Of a DNA stretch of 9,450 nt, positions 1 to 5,957 are shown one piece after another (the stretch's first letter is position 1; each line of letters opens with the position of its first letter). Source of the DNA: DATLGB01 sp038318085. GTDB taxonomy: Bacteria; Actinomycetota; Thermoleophilia; Solirubrobacterales; Solirubrobacteraceae. Made by a program: the position numbers and the translations under genes. Location of the stretch: NCBI GenBank assembly GCA_038318085.1, contig JBBQBV010000144.1:1-9450 (forward strand), given 5' to 3'. The notes under the pieces were generated by a model. The model did no database searches. It worked only from the letters and a program-made list of their open reading frames with translations, and had not been told where the DNA came from.

Positions 1-2
1 GC

Positions 3-356
3 GACCCATCGCAACAGGCCGCCGCCAACGCGCAGCTGAGTGCCGGGCTCGGACGGCTGTTCGCGGTCGCGGAGAACTATCCCCAGCTCAAGGCCGATCA
101 GGGCTTTCTGCGCCTCCAGGATGAGCTGTCGGGAACCGAGAACAGAATTTCGGTGGCGCGCAGCGACTACAATCAGGCGGCCCAGCAGTACAACACCTAC
201 ATACGCCGCTTCCCTCAGGCGCTCACCGCCAAGGTGACGAGCGCCAAGCCCAAGCCCTACTTTGAGGTTACTAATCCCGGAGCGCGCGAGGCGCCCACGG
301 TGGACTTCTCCAAGGCGGGCGCCTCGGCACCCTCGAGCACGAGTAAAGTGCCCTAG
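3..356 (+). CDS. lemA: LemA family protein, 3' part (5' end outside window)
   Basis: The frame is open from the window edge to a TAG at 354-356 and gives 117 residues, so the start and the N-terminal membrane anchor usual in this family are missing. Visible family features are L-F-A-V-A-E-N-Y-P-x-L-K-A at about residues 19-31, the helical stretch L-Q-D-E-L-x-x-T-E-N-R-I, then A-R-x-x-Y-N-x-A-A-x-x-Y-N and the closing F-P. LemA proteins are helical-bundle proteins anchored in the membrane by an N-terminal segment; their role is poorly defined. The usual hydrophobic segment after the final helix is replaced by a more polar stretch, followed by K-P-K-P-Y-F-E, a P-T-V-D-F motif and an Ala/Ser-rich tail. 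The next gene on the same strand starts 347 bases downstream with its own promoter, so the two are probably not one operon. Family assignment is confident; cellular function is not known from the sequence. Confidence 0.9.
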   Translation, partial: DPSQQAAANAQLSAGLGRLFAVAENYPQLKADQGFLRLQDELSGTENRISVARSDYNQAAQQYNTYIRRFPQALTAKVTSAKPKPYFEVTNPGAREAPTVDFSKAGASAPSSTSKVP

Positions 357-446
357 GCGCAGCGGCTTGGCAGCTTTCGTCGGGGGGTCAACTAAGCGCT
401 GATGCCAACTGGTATCCGCGCCTATTTGACGTCCGATTACAGCTTC

Positions 447-475
447 TTGACAGTTCCCTGACATACGGGTATTGT
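447..475 (+). promoter_or_regulatory. Sigma70-type promoter upstream of the SusC-like gene
   Basis: A perfect TTGACA (-35) lies at 447-452. Exactly 17 bases later comes TATTGT at 470-475, matching TATAAT at four of six positions. Transcription would start near 482, giving a leader of roughly 220 nt before the gene at 704. The -10 hexamer is flanked by a 4-bp inverted repeat, CGGG at 466-469 and CCCG at 476-479, which could be an operator or chance. A second TTGAC at 426-430 has no obvious partner. This is consensus matching only. If the source belongs to Bacteroidota, whose promoters use a different consensus, the call would be weaker. Confidence 0.5.
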
Positions 476-627
476 CCCGCATTAGCTCGCCTTAATCCTT
501 CCAGCGTCTCGTGGTTCCACTCCGGTGCGGCCGCCCCATGTCGCGCCGGCTGCTCCTTAGTGTTTCGATCGTTCGAAGAACTCGAGCCCACGTGAGCTTC
601 ACCGCTTGCCTTTCCGCCGGAGGTAAC

Positions 628-711
628 GTGACATCCAAGCGACGTCCGATTCGCATTCCGCTGCTTCATCACAGTTTCGATATCGCTCGATGGAGGATGA
701 ACCATGAGTGA
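628..711 (+). CDS. Possible 27-codon leader ORF overlapping the SusC-like start
   Basis: A GGAGG at 619-623 lies 4 nt before a GTG at 628. The frame encodes 27 residues, basic at its N-terminal end (T-S-K-R-R-P-I-R-I-P), and stops with TGA at 709-711. The stop overlaps the ATG of the downstream receptor gene by 8 nt (ATGAGTGA, 704-711), an arrangement that allows translational coupling. I do not recognise the peptide. The 4-nt Shine-Dalgarno spacing is short, and such a small frame can arise by chance, so this is a tentative call only. Confidence 0.2.
   Translation: MTSKRRPIRIPLLHHSFDIARWRMNHE
692..696 (+). promoter_or_regulatory. Ribosome binding site for the SusC-like gene
   Basis: GGAGG sits 7 nt before the ATG at 704, an ideal Shine-Dalgarno match and spacing. 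Together with the signal peptide that begins directly at this ATG, it fixes the start of the receptor gene. Confidence 0.7.
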
Positions 712-1380
712 ATTTGTCAGGCGAGCACTCACAATCGTCAGCGCGCTGGCGCTCCTTCCTGGACTCGCAGTCGCGCAGGAAGCGACCTTCACTGGTAAGG
801 TCACGAGTGAAGGAGGAGCGCCGATTGCCGCGGCGCAGGTGTTCATCGACAAGATGAACGTCGGCACGACCTCCGGCGATGACGGCAACTACCGTTTCGT
901 GGTGCCGGCCGCGCGCGCGCAGGGACAGCAGGTCACGCTGACGGCGCAGGTCATCGGCTACAAGCCACAGTCGACGACCGTCACGCTGACGGCCGGTCCA
1001 CAGACGCACGACTTCACCCTCGTTGCCGTACCGACCGTCCTGTCGCAGGTCGTGGTCACCGGCGAAGGGACAGTGACAACGGAAGCGAAGCTGGGCAACC
1101 GGGTCGATAAGGTCGTCGCCCAGGACATCATCAAGAGCAACGAATCAAACGTCTCCGAGGCGCTCGCCGCCAAGGCGCCCAACGTGGAAGTTCAGTCGCA
1201 GTCGGGTGATCCTGGCGGCTCGGTCTCGGTGCAGATTCGCGGACTCAAGTCGTTCAGCGGCGACGGGCAGCCGCTCTACGTGGTGGACGGCGTGCCGATC
1301 GACAACCAGACGAGGACCACGTTCGGCGCCTCGCAGGGCACCAACGAGGCGGACGGCAACACGGTCGCGCCCAACCGCAT
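704..1380 (+). CDS. SusC/RagA-type TonB-dependent receptor, N-terminal part only (cut at a junction)
   Basis: The first 226 residues are a recognisable SusC/RagA-type outer-membrane receptor. Residues 1-24 form a Sec signal peptide with a hydrophobic core L-T-I-V-S-A-L-A-L-L and an A-V-A cleavage site before Q25-E26. Residues 26 to about 111 are a carboxypeptidase-regulatory-like beta-sandwich (F-T-G-K-V-T, with G-x-Y-R-F and G-Y-K-P). S-Q-V-V-V-T-G-E-G follows, then the plug domain, including E-A-L-A-A-K-A-P-N-V and V-Q-I-R-G, and P-L-Y-V-V-D-G-V-P-I at 188-197. Family members run to about 900-1100 residues and import glycans or other large substrates with a SusD-type partner, powered by TonB. 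Here the match ends at N-R-I (residues 224-226), where the family continues with an A-D-I-N-P-x-D-I-E motif. The same frame stays open to a TGA at 1556-1558, but that tail is Ser/Arg-rich noise read out of frame. Substrate unknown. Confidence 0.9.
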
Positions 1381-1384
1381 TTCG
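1378..1384. other. Chimeric junction between two unrelated sequences
   Basis: Left of this point the + strand codes for a SusC-type plug domain, in codons beginning at positions such as 704 and 1379. Right of it, codons beginning at 1381 code for the end of a response-regulator receiver domain. Both genes are interrupted at the same place and in different frames. GC content and gene style also change across it. There is no insertion-sequence end, tRNA, target-site duplication or integrase at the point. A metagenome assembly or cloning chimera is the most economical explanation; a real illegitimate recombination is possible but less likely. The exact base is uncertain by a few nucleotides. Confidence 0.8.
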
Positions 1385-1515
1385 GCGACCTCCACGCCAA
1401 CGCCTACGTCACCAAGCCGGTGGACTTCGACCGCTTCATCGAGGTCGTCCGCCAGATCGATGAGTTCTTCGTCACCGTCGTCAAGCTGCCGGGGCGCGGA
1501 CAGCCCCAGAGCTAG
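1381..1515 (+). CDS. Response regulator receiver domain, C-terminal fragment (5' part missing)
   Basis: Forty-four codons from 1381 to a TAG at 1513-1515 encode F-G-D-L-H-A-N-A-Y-V-T-K-P-V-D-F, then F-I-E-V-V-R-Q-I-D-E-F-F. This is the end of a CheY-like receiver domain of the single-domain Rcp1 type, where the conserved Lys-Pro pair (K12-P13 here) follows beta-5 and alpha-5 closes the fold. The phospho-acceptor Asp, the acidic pair and the Thr/Ser switch residue all lie in the missing N-terminal part. Such proteins normally accept phosphate from a neighbouring histidine kinase, often a phytochrome-like one, but no kinase is visible. The codons are strongly GC-ending, matching the cluster to the right and not the SusC-like gene to the left. 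The gene is convergent with the dsbA-like gene, 43 nt away. It was probably intact in its source genome. Confidence 0.8.
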   Translation, partial: FGDLHANAYVTKPVDFDRFIEVVRQIDEFFVTVVKLPGRGQPQS

Positions 1516-1558
1516 TGGCCCATCCTGCAAATCCGCACACGCTTGGATCGCCCGCTGA

Positions 1559-2083
1559 TCACCGCCTGGCGGCGTCCACGCCCAGGCGCATCCAGGTCGC
1601 GGCTTCCGGGCGGCCGGAGATCCGCTCGCCGTCGGGCATGAACAGCGTCGGCGTGGCAGCGACGCCGGCGCGGATGCCGGAGCGGAAGTCCTGCTGGATG
1701 CGCTCGCGGGTCGCGTCCGCGCGGGAGTCGGCGACGAAGCGCCCGAGGTCGAGGCCGAGGCGCTCGGCGCGCGCCCACAGGTGCGGGTCCTCGAGCCTGG
1801 CGACGTCGGCGAACAGGGCGTCGTGCATCCCCCAGAAGGCGCCCTGGAGGGCGGCGGCCTCGGCCGCCTGGGCGGCCGGCCAGGCGCGCGGGTGCTTCGA
1901 GCGCACGGGAAAGTGGCGGAAGCAGACGCGCAGCTCGGCCTCGCGCAGCCGCAGCTCGAGGGCCGCGCAATAGGGGCACTCGAAGTCGGCGTAGACCGTG
2001 ACCACCGGGGCGCCGGCGGGCCCACGGACCCGGTCGGCCGCGGTGACCTCGGGCAGCGGCGATGAGCGCAGGTCCTGCGTCAC
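1559..2083 (-). CDS. DsbA-family thiol-disulfide oxidoreductase (thioredoxin fold)
   Basis: This 174-residue protein has the thioredoxin-fold beta strand V-V-T-V-Y-A-D-F-E followed by the redox motif C36-P-Y-C39. The helical insertion typical of DsbA/FrnE-like proteins follows, and the cis-Pro loop V-A-A-T-P-T-L-F has P145 near the end. There is no signal peptide or membrane segment, so it probably acts in the cytoplasm, unlike classical periplasmic DsbA. The start is GTG at 2083. A GAGG at 2092-2095, overlapping the stop of the upstream peroxiredoxin gene, sits 8 nt away and supports this start. The gene begins 10 nt after the peroxiredoxin gene and is the last gene of the minus-strand cluster. 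A role in reducing the peroxiredoxin or other thiols is an inference from context. I see no terminator hairpin in the 43 nt beyond the stop. Family is confident; substrate is unknown. Confidence 0.85.
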   Translation of the reverse strand: MTQDLRSSPLPEVTAADRVRGPAGAPVVTVYADFECPYCAALELRLREAELRVCFRHFPVRSKHPRAWPAAQAAEAAALQGAFWGMHDALFADVARLEDPHLWARAERLGLDLGRFVADSRADATRERIQQDFRSGIRAGVAATPTLFMPDGERISGRPEAATWMRLGVDAARR

Positions 2084-2093
2084 CGCCGGATCC

Positions 2094-2552
2094 TCAGACC
2101 GCGTCGAGCCCGTCGAAGATCAGGTTCGCGCCCGGCAGGTCGCCCGGCGAGGGCGCCTCGTAGCTCCAGCGAACGATGCCGTCGGGGCCGACGATCACGA
2201 GCGCGCGCTGGGGGAAGCCGCCGGGGTGCAGGACGCCGAACGCCGCGCAGACGGCGCCCTTGGGCTCAAAGTCCGAGAGCTGCTCGATCTCGATGTTCAG
2301 CGACTGGCGAAACGCCTCCTGGGCGTGCGTCGCGTCGCAGGAGACGGCGTACAGCGTGGCGCCGCGCTGGGAGAGCTCGTCGAGGACCTCGTTGTAGATC
2401 TGCAGCTGGTCCGTGCAGACCGGGGAGAAGGCGAACGGATAGAACACGAAGACCGACGTCTGATCCTCGAGGTCCGCGTTGGCAAACGGCTCGCCGTCAT
2501 ACCGCGCCAGCGAGAACGGCGGCGCCGGCGACCCAGGCGCCACGACCGCCAT
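2094..2552 (-). CDS. Peroxiredoxin, AhpE/Bcp-like
   Basis: This 152-residue protein carries the peroxiredoxin signature F-A-F-S-P-V-C46-T. C46 is the peroxidatic cysteine, T/S and Pro lie at the expected places, and R116 in F-P-Q-R-A-L-V-I-V is the likely conserved active-site arginine. It would reduce hydrogen peroxide or organic hydroperoxides in the cytoplasm. Further cysteines lie at 72 (V-S-C-D) and 102 (A-V-C-A-A-F-G-V). Neither is at the classical Bcp resolving position five residues after the peroxidatic Cys, so an AhpE-like 1-Cys or atypical 2-Cys mechanism is plausible but unresolved. The ATG start shares one base with the TGA of rpsO (TGATG at 2550-2554), suggesting translational coupling. 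A dsbA-like gene follows after 10 nt and may supply reducing equivalents (inference). Length is usual for AhpE/Bcp proteins. Confidence 0.9.
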   Translation of the reverse strand: MAVVAPGSPAPPFSLARYDGEPFANADLEDQTSVFVFYPFAFSPVCTDQLQIYNEVLDELSQRGATLYAVSCDATHAQEAFRQSLNIEIEQLSDFEPKGAVCAAFGVLHPGGFPQRALVIVGPDGIVRWSYEAPSPGDLPGANLIFDGLDAV

Positions 2553-2824
2553 CAGCGACGCAGGCCGAGCTGACGGATCAGCCCGCGATAGCCCTCGAGG
2601 TCCCTCCGCTGGAAGTAGTTGAGCAGGCGGCGGCGTTGGCCGACCAGCATCAGCAGGCCGCGGCGCGAGTGATGATCGTGCTGGTGGGAGCGCAGATGCT
2701 CGGTGAGGTGGTTGATGCGCTGCGTGAGCAGGGCGATCTGGACCTCGGTGGCGCCGGTGTCGTGCTCGTCCTTGCCGAAGCGCGTGATGATCTCGCGCTT
2801 TTGATCAACGGTCATTGCGGGCAT
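2552..2824 (-). CDS. rpsO: 30S ribosomal protein S15
   Basis: This 90-residue protein (family about 89) matches S15 from end to end. It has the I-I-T-R-F-G-K-D N-terminal helix, D-T-G-A-T-E-V-Q-I-A-L-L, the loop H-D-H-H-S-R-R-G-L-L, then Q-R-R-R-L-L-N-Y and the ending L-I-R-Q-L-G-L-R-R. S15 binds 16S rRNA at the central three-way junction, organises the 30S platform and contributes to bridge B4. The ATG at 2824 gives the family length; an ATG three codons later (2815) is a possible alternative. No clear Shine-Dalgarno precedes either. The gene begins 34 nt after ribF, so it is probably co-transcribed, and its stop overlaps the next gene's start by one base. In many bacteria rpsO is followed by pnp; here it is followed by a peroxiredoxin gene. 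Confidence 0.97.
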   Translation of the reverse strand: MPAMTVDQKREIITRFGKDEHDTGATEVQIALLTQRINHLTEHLRSHQHDHHSRRGLLMLVGQRRRLLNYFQRRDLEGYRGLIRQLGLRR

Positions 2825-2858
2825 GCGGCCGAGGAATGTAGCAGCCGGGTAGGCGCGA

Positions 2859-3749
2859 TCAGCGCGCGATCTCGTGCGCCTGCACCACGTCGGCGTTCAT
2901 CTGCTCGACCAGGGCCTCGGAGCTGTCGAAGCGCTTCTCGCCGCGGATCCGGCGCAGGAAGGCCAGCCGCAGCTCCTGGCCGTAGCAGTCGCCGTCGTAG
3001 CCGATCAGGTAGGCCTCGATCAGCACGCCCCGGCCCGTGACGAAGGTGGGGCGCACGCCGATCGAGACGGCGGCCGGCCACCACTGCCAGCGCCCGTCGG
3101 TCTCGAGCGCGGCGCGGCAGGCGTAGATCCCGTTGCCGGGGTAGCACAGCCGGTTGTCGGGCACGAGGTTCGCGGTCGGAAAGCCCAGCGTGCGACCGCG
3201 CTCGTCCCCGTGCTGGACGATCCCGCGCAGGTGGAAGGGCAGGCCCAGAAAGCGCGCGGCCTTCTCTACTTCCCCGGCGAAGATCAGCCCGCGGATGTGG
3301 GTCGAGGAGACGATCTCGCCGTCCACCTCCACCATGTCGGCGACCTGTGTGGTGAAGCCGGAGCATCCGCGCAAGAACGCGACGTCGCCCCGCGCCTTGT
3401 GGCCGAAGCGGAAGTTCTCCCCCACCCGGATCTCCCGGGCGCCCAGCGCGCCGACGAGGACGTCGTCGACGAAGGCCTGCGGCAACTGCGCGGCGAAAGC
3501 GCCGTCGAACGGGATCACCACGAGCTCGGAGACGTCGAGCCCCTGCAGCAGATCGGTCTTGACCGGGAGCGGCGTGAGGAGCTTCGGCGCCGCGTCGGGT
3601 GCGACGACCGCCCGCGGGTGCGGATCAAAGGTCAGCACGGTGTCGGCGTCCCCGATCACGGCCTGGTGGCCGAGATGGACCCCGTCGAACTCGCCCACGG
3701 CGACGCGGCGGGCGCGAGGCTCGGCGTCGGAAAGCCAGGTCACCTTCAT
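2859..3749 (-). CDS. ribF: Bifunctional riboflavin kinase / FAD synthetase
   Basis: RibF phosphorylates riboflavin to FMN and adenylylates FMN to FAD in the cytoplasm. The N-terminal nucleotidyltransferase half shows G-E-F-D-G-V-H-L-G-H (residues 18-27), L-T-F-D-P-H-P, G-E-N-F-R-F-G-H and S-S-T-H-I-R. The C-terminal kinase half shows H-G-D-E-R-G-R-T-L-G-F-P-T-A-N, the S-I-G-V-R-P-T-F strand, a likely catalytic Glu in L-I-E-A-Y-L-I and C-Y-G-Q-E-L. At 296 residues it is a little short. Between the V-H-L-G-H motif and the F-D-P-H-P strand there are only about 12 residues, roughly ten fewer than in the E. coli protein as I recall it, so the first helix is trimmed. The ATG at 3749 has no evident Shine-Dalgarno. 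It lies 37 nt after truB and 34 nt before rpsO, in the usual truB-ribF-rpsO order. Confidence 0.96.
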   Translation of the reverse strand: MKVTWLSDAEPRARRVAVGEFDGVHLGHQAVIGDADTVLTFDPHPRAVVAPDAAPKLLTPLPVKTDLLQGLDVSELVVIPFDGAFAAQLPQAFVDDVLVGALGAREIRVGENFRFGHKARGDVAFLRGCSGFTTQVADMVEVDGEIVSSTHIRGLIFAGEVEKAARFLGLPFHLRGIVQHGDERGRTLGFPTANLVPDNRLCYPGNGIYACRAALETDGRWQWWPAAVSIGVRPTFVTGRGVLIEAYLIGYDGDCYGQELRLAFLRRIRGEKRFDSSEALVEQMNADVVQAHEIAR

Positions 3750-3786
3750 GCGGGCGACAGCCTATGGGGGCGGGCGTCGCCGGCCC

Positions 3787-4584
3787 TCACCCCCGGAAGC
3801 CGACGATGACCTTCAGCCGGCCCGGCTCCTCGCCGTGCGGCTCGGCGAGGGCGATGACGCCGTCGCGGTCGGTGAGCCGCACCACGCCGGCGGCCTCCCC
3901 GGGCACCGGCACCCCGTGGGAGGCCTGCCGGGCCTCGGGGGCGGCGAGCCGCACCTCCGGCAGGAAGGTCAGCCCCTCCTCGAGCCCCAACAGCCGGTCC
4001 GGGTCGGCCGCCTCGAGGCGGAAGGGCCCGATCGCCGTGCGCCGCAGCTTGAGGCAGTAGGCGTCGCCGAGGTCGGCGATCAGCGAGCGCACGTAGGTCC
4101 CGGACGAGCACTCGATCGCGAAGGCGGCGCAGTCCCCGTCGCGCCAGCGCTCCTCGAAGCGGGTCACGGTGACCTCGCGCGGCGCGAGCTCGACGGTCTC
4201 CCCCGCCCGCGCCAGCGCGTACGCCCGGCGGCCGCCGACCTTGATCGCGCTGTAGGCGGGGGGCACCTGGCCGATCCGGCCCGTGGGCAGCGCCAGGGGC
4301 TCGGCCGGCGTGCGCCCCGGGGCGAGCTCGCCATCGACGTCGCCGGTTGTCGAGGTCCACCCGAGCCGGGCGACGGCCTCGTAGGACTTCGGCAGCGCCA
4401 TCAAAAAGCGCTGCACGCGCGTGGCGCGGCCGACGAGCACGAGGAGCAGACCGGTCGCGAAGGGGTCAAGTGTCCCCGCGTGCCCGACCTTGACCGCCTT
4501 GCCGAGCCGCCGCCGGTGGTCGGCGACGACGTCGTGGGAGGTGACGCCGGCGGGCTTGTCGACGAGCAGGATCCCGTCGGTCAC
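3787..4584 (-). CDS. truB: tRNA pseudouridine(55) synthase
   Basis: TruB converts U55 in the T-loop of elongator tRNAs to pseudouridine and also acts as a tRNA-folding chaperone. The 265-residue protein begins G-I-L-L-V-D-K-P-A-G-V-T-S. It carries the catalytic motif G-H-A-G-T-L-D40-P-F-A-T-G, in which D40 is the nucleophile. K-S-Y-E-A follows, then Q-V-P-P-A-Y-S-A-I-K-V-G-G and S-S-G-T-Y-V-R-S-L-I-A-D-L-G. The C-terminal part (about 205-265) resembles a short PUA-like domain. The start is GTG at 4584, supported by a GAGG at 4589-4592 that overlaps the stop of nrnA, 4 nt away. It starts 6 nt after nrnA and precedes ribF by 37 nt, so co-transcription is very likely. Length is somewhat below the 300 or so residues of E. 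coli TruB. Confidence 0.96.
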   Translation of the reverse strand: MTDGILLVDKPAGVTSHDVVADHRRRLGKAVKVGHAGTLDPFATGLLLVLVGRATRVQRFLMALPKSYEAVARLGWTSTTGDVDGELAPGRTPAEPLALPTGRIGQVPPAYSAIKVGGRRAYALARAGETVELAPREVTVTRFEERWRDGDCAAFAIECSSGTYVRSLIADLGDAYCLKLRRTAIGPFRLEAADPDRLLGLEEGLTFLPEVRLAAPEARQASHGVPVPGEAAGVVRLTDRDGVIALAEPHGEEPGRLKVIVGFRG

Positions 4585-4590
4585 GGAGCC

Positions 4591-5589
4591 TCAGGCCGAG
4601 GCGGGCACGGCGGCCAGCTGGGCCGCGACCGCCCGCCGCAGGAACTCGATCAGCTCAGGCATCTCCGCCGCGGTCGAGAAGCCGGCCGCGCGCCGGTGCC
4701 CGCCCCCGCCGTACACGCGGGCGATGGCGGAGACGTCGACGCGGTCGTCCGTCGCGCGCAGGGAGACCTTGCGGCTGCCCTCTCGGCCGAGAGCCAGCTG
4801 ATCGCGCACGACCGCGGCGACGGCGGTGCCCTCGAGCGCGCGCAGGTGGTCCACGACGCCCTCGGAGTAGCCCTCCTCGGCGCCGGAGGCCTCGTAGTCG
4901 GCCCGGGAGACGTAGGCGAGGCTGAGCGCGCCGTCATCGAAGCGCTGCAACTTCGCCAGCCCGCGCGCGAGCAAGTCGAGCTTGGCCTCCGGGACGTTCT
5001 CGTACAGCGACCGGTAGATGGCCTGCGCGTCGACGCCGGCCTCGTGGAGCTCGGCTGCCATGCGGTGCGCGGCGGCGCCGGTGTTCTCGTACATGAACTT
5101 GCCGGTGTCGGTGACCAGGCCGACGTACAGCGCCTCGGCGATCTCGCGCGTCAGCGCCACGCCGAGCGCGTCGAGCAGCGACCAGACGATCTCCGCGGTC
5201 GAGGACGCCGCGGGCACCACGTAGTTGACGGTGCCGAAGCACGTGTTGTCGTGGTGGTGGTCGATGTTGACCGTGTGCCGGCTGGGGCGCTTGAGCGCGT
5301 CGGCGGGGTTGCGGTCGATGTTGCCGCAGTCCAAGAAGACGACCGTGCGCTGCTCGAGGTCTGCGGGCGGGTCGGTGACCAGCCGGTCGAGCACGAGGAA
5401 CCGGTACTCGTAGGGCAGCGGGAACTCCTCCGCGGCCATGTAGGAGACGGCGTCCTTGCCCATCGCGGTGAGGGCGTGCTGCACGGCTGCGAGCGACCCG
5501 AGCGCGTCCCCGTCTGGATGCTCGTGCGTGCACAGGACGAACCGGTCGGCTTCGCGCAACGCGGCGACGACGTCCTGGCGGTCACTCAC
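4591..5589 (-). CDS. nrnA: DHH/DHHA1-family nanoRNase / pAp phosphatase
   Basis: NrnA-type enzymes degrade 2-5 nt RNAs and dephosphorylate 3'-phosphoadenosine 5'-phosphate (pAp) using Mn ions, in the cytoplasm. The 332-residue protein shows the four DHH metal-binding motifs in order: H22-E-H24-P-D26-G-D28-A, D87-C-G-N, D110-H-H-H-D, and T-D161-T-G-K-F with Y-E-N-T after it. The C-terminal DHHA1 domain ends with G-G-G-G-H298-R-R-A-A-G, the substrate-binding loop. All catalytic residues are present. The start is GTG at 5589, supported by GGGAG (reverse of 5597-5601) 7 nt upstream, and it overlaps the rbfA stop by 8 nt (GTGAGTGA). Position between rbfA and truB is the common arrangement in Gram-positive bacteria and fits shared expression with RNA-maturation genes. 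Whether RNA or pAp is the main substrate cannot be read from the sequence. Confidence 0.93.
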   Translation of the reverse strand: MSDRQDVVAALREADRFVLCTHEHPDGDALGSLAAVQHALTAMGKDAVSYMAAEEFPLPYEYRFLVLDRLVTDPPADLEQRTVVFLDCGNIDRNPADALKRPSRHTVNIDHHHDNTCFGTVNYVVPAASSTAEIVWSLLDALGVALTREIAEALYVGLVTDTGKFMYENTGAAAHRMAAELHEAGVDAQAIYRSLYENVPEAKLDLLARGLAKLQRFDDGALSLAYVSRADYEASGAEEGYSEGVVDHLRALEGTAVAAVVRDQLALGREGSRKVSLRATDDRVDVSAIARVYGGGGHRRAAGFSTAAEMPELIEFLRRAVAAQLAAVPASA

Positions 5590-5929
5590 CGTCTGACTCC
5601 CGCAGGATCTGCTCCAGGCGCGCGGCCTTCTCGGCGGTGTCGTCGTAGGCGAAGGCCAGCTGGGGCGTGTGCTTGAGGCGAAGCTCGCGGGCGACCACGG
5701 CCTGCAGGATGCCGTGCGCCGACTGCAGCCCCTCGAGCGTCAGCCGGCGCTGCGTGTCGTCGCCGAAGACCGACACCCACACGTTCGCGTGGCGCAGGTC
5801 GGATGAGGTGTTCACTGAGGTCACGGTCACGAACCCGATCCGCGGGTCCTTCAGTTCCTGGGTGATGGCGTCGGACAGCACCTCTCGCATGGCCTCGTCG
5901 ACCCGTCTCATCCTGTCCGACGTGCTCAT
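5582..5929 (-). CDS. rbfA: 30S ribosome-binding factor A
   Basis: RbfA is a small KH-fold protein that binds the immature 30S subunit near the 5' end of 16S rRNA and is needed for its late maturation and for cold adaptation. The 115-residue product shows the family pattern R-M-R-R-V-D-E-A-M-R-E-V-L near the N-terminus, D-P-R-I-G-F-V-T-V-T (28-37), S-S-D-L-R-H-A-N-V-W-V-S (42-53) and L-K-H-T-P-Q-L-A-F-A-Y-D-D (85-97). The ATG at 5929 was chosen because the longer open frame upstream would run back into infB coding sequence and does not resemble RbfA. No clear Shine-Dalgarno is present in the 28 nt after infB. The TGA overlaps the GTG of nrnA by 8 nt. Length is normal for the family. Confidence 0.95.
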   Translation of the reverse strand: MSTSDRMRRVDEAMREVLSDAITQELKDPRIGFVTVTSVNTSSDLRHANVWVSVFGDDTQRRLTLEGLQSAHGILQAVVARELRLKHTPQLAFAYDDTAEKAARLEQILRESDGE

Positions 5930-5957
5930 GGTATTGCCGGCGCAAAGAGCGGCGCGG

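Larger units (their letters stand above)
357..703. other. Intergenic region and long leader between lemA and the SusC-like gene
   Basis: This 347-base stretch contains no convincing full-length gene on either strand. It holds the promoter at 447-475, a possible 27-codon leader ORF at 628-711, and an imperfectly duplicated pair of blocks. GACGTCCGATT occurs at 428-438 and again at 641-651. Each copy is followed by related sequence (441-455 and 662-676, 12 of 15 bases identical). GTTTCGAT also occurs twice, at 562-569 and 674-681. I see no hairpin followed by a T-run that would end the lemA transcript, and no riboswitch that I recognise. Confidence 0.6.

Noticed and set aside
1382..1558. Continuation of the SusC-type frame to the TGA at 1556
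   Set aside because: These 58 codons read Ser/Arg/Pro-rich and share nothing with the receptor family, while a different frame over the same bases gives a clear receiver-domain end. It is out-of-frame translation past the junction.
1516..1558. A terminator for the convergent response regulator and dsbA-like genes
   Set aside because: Only a short GATC...GATC inverted repeat is present, with no stable GC-rich stem and no T-run on either strand.
2825..2858. An internal promoter for rpsO (TACATT on the minus strand, 2834-2839)
   Set aside because: The -10-like hexamer matches only four of six positions and has no -35 element at a proper distance, so it does not stand out from chance.
3154..5676. 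A plus-strand open frame of 840 codons running opposite ribF, truB and nrnA
   Set aside because: It is antisense to three well-identified genes, and its product is compositionally biased (Arg, Ala, Gly, Val) with no recognisable motif. Long antisense frames are expected at this GC content with strongly GC-ending codons.
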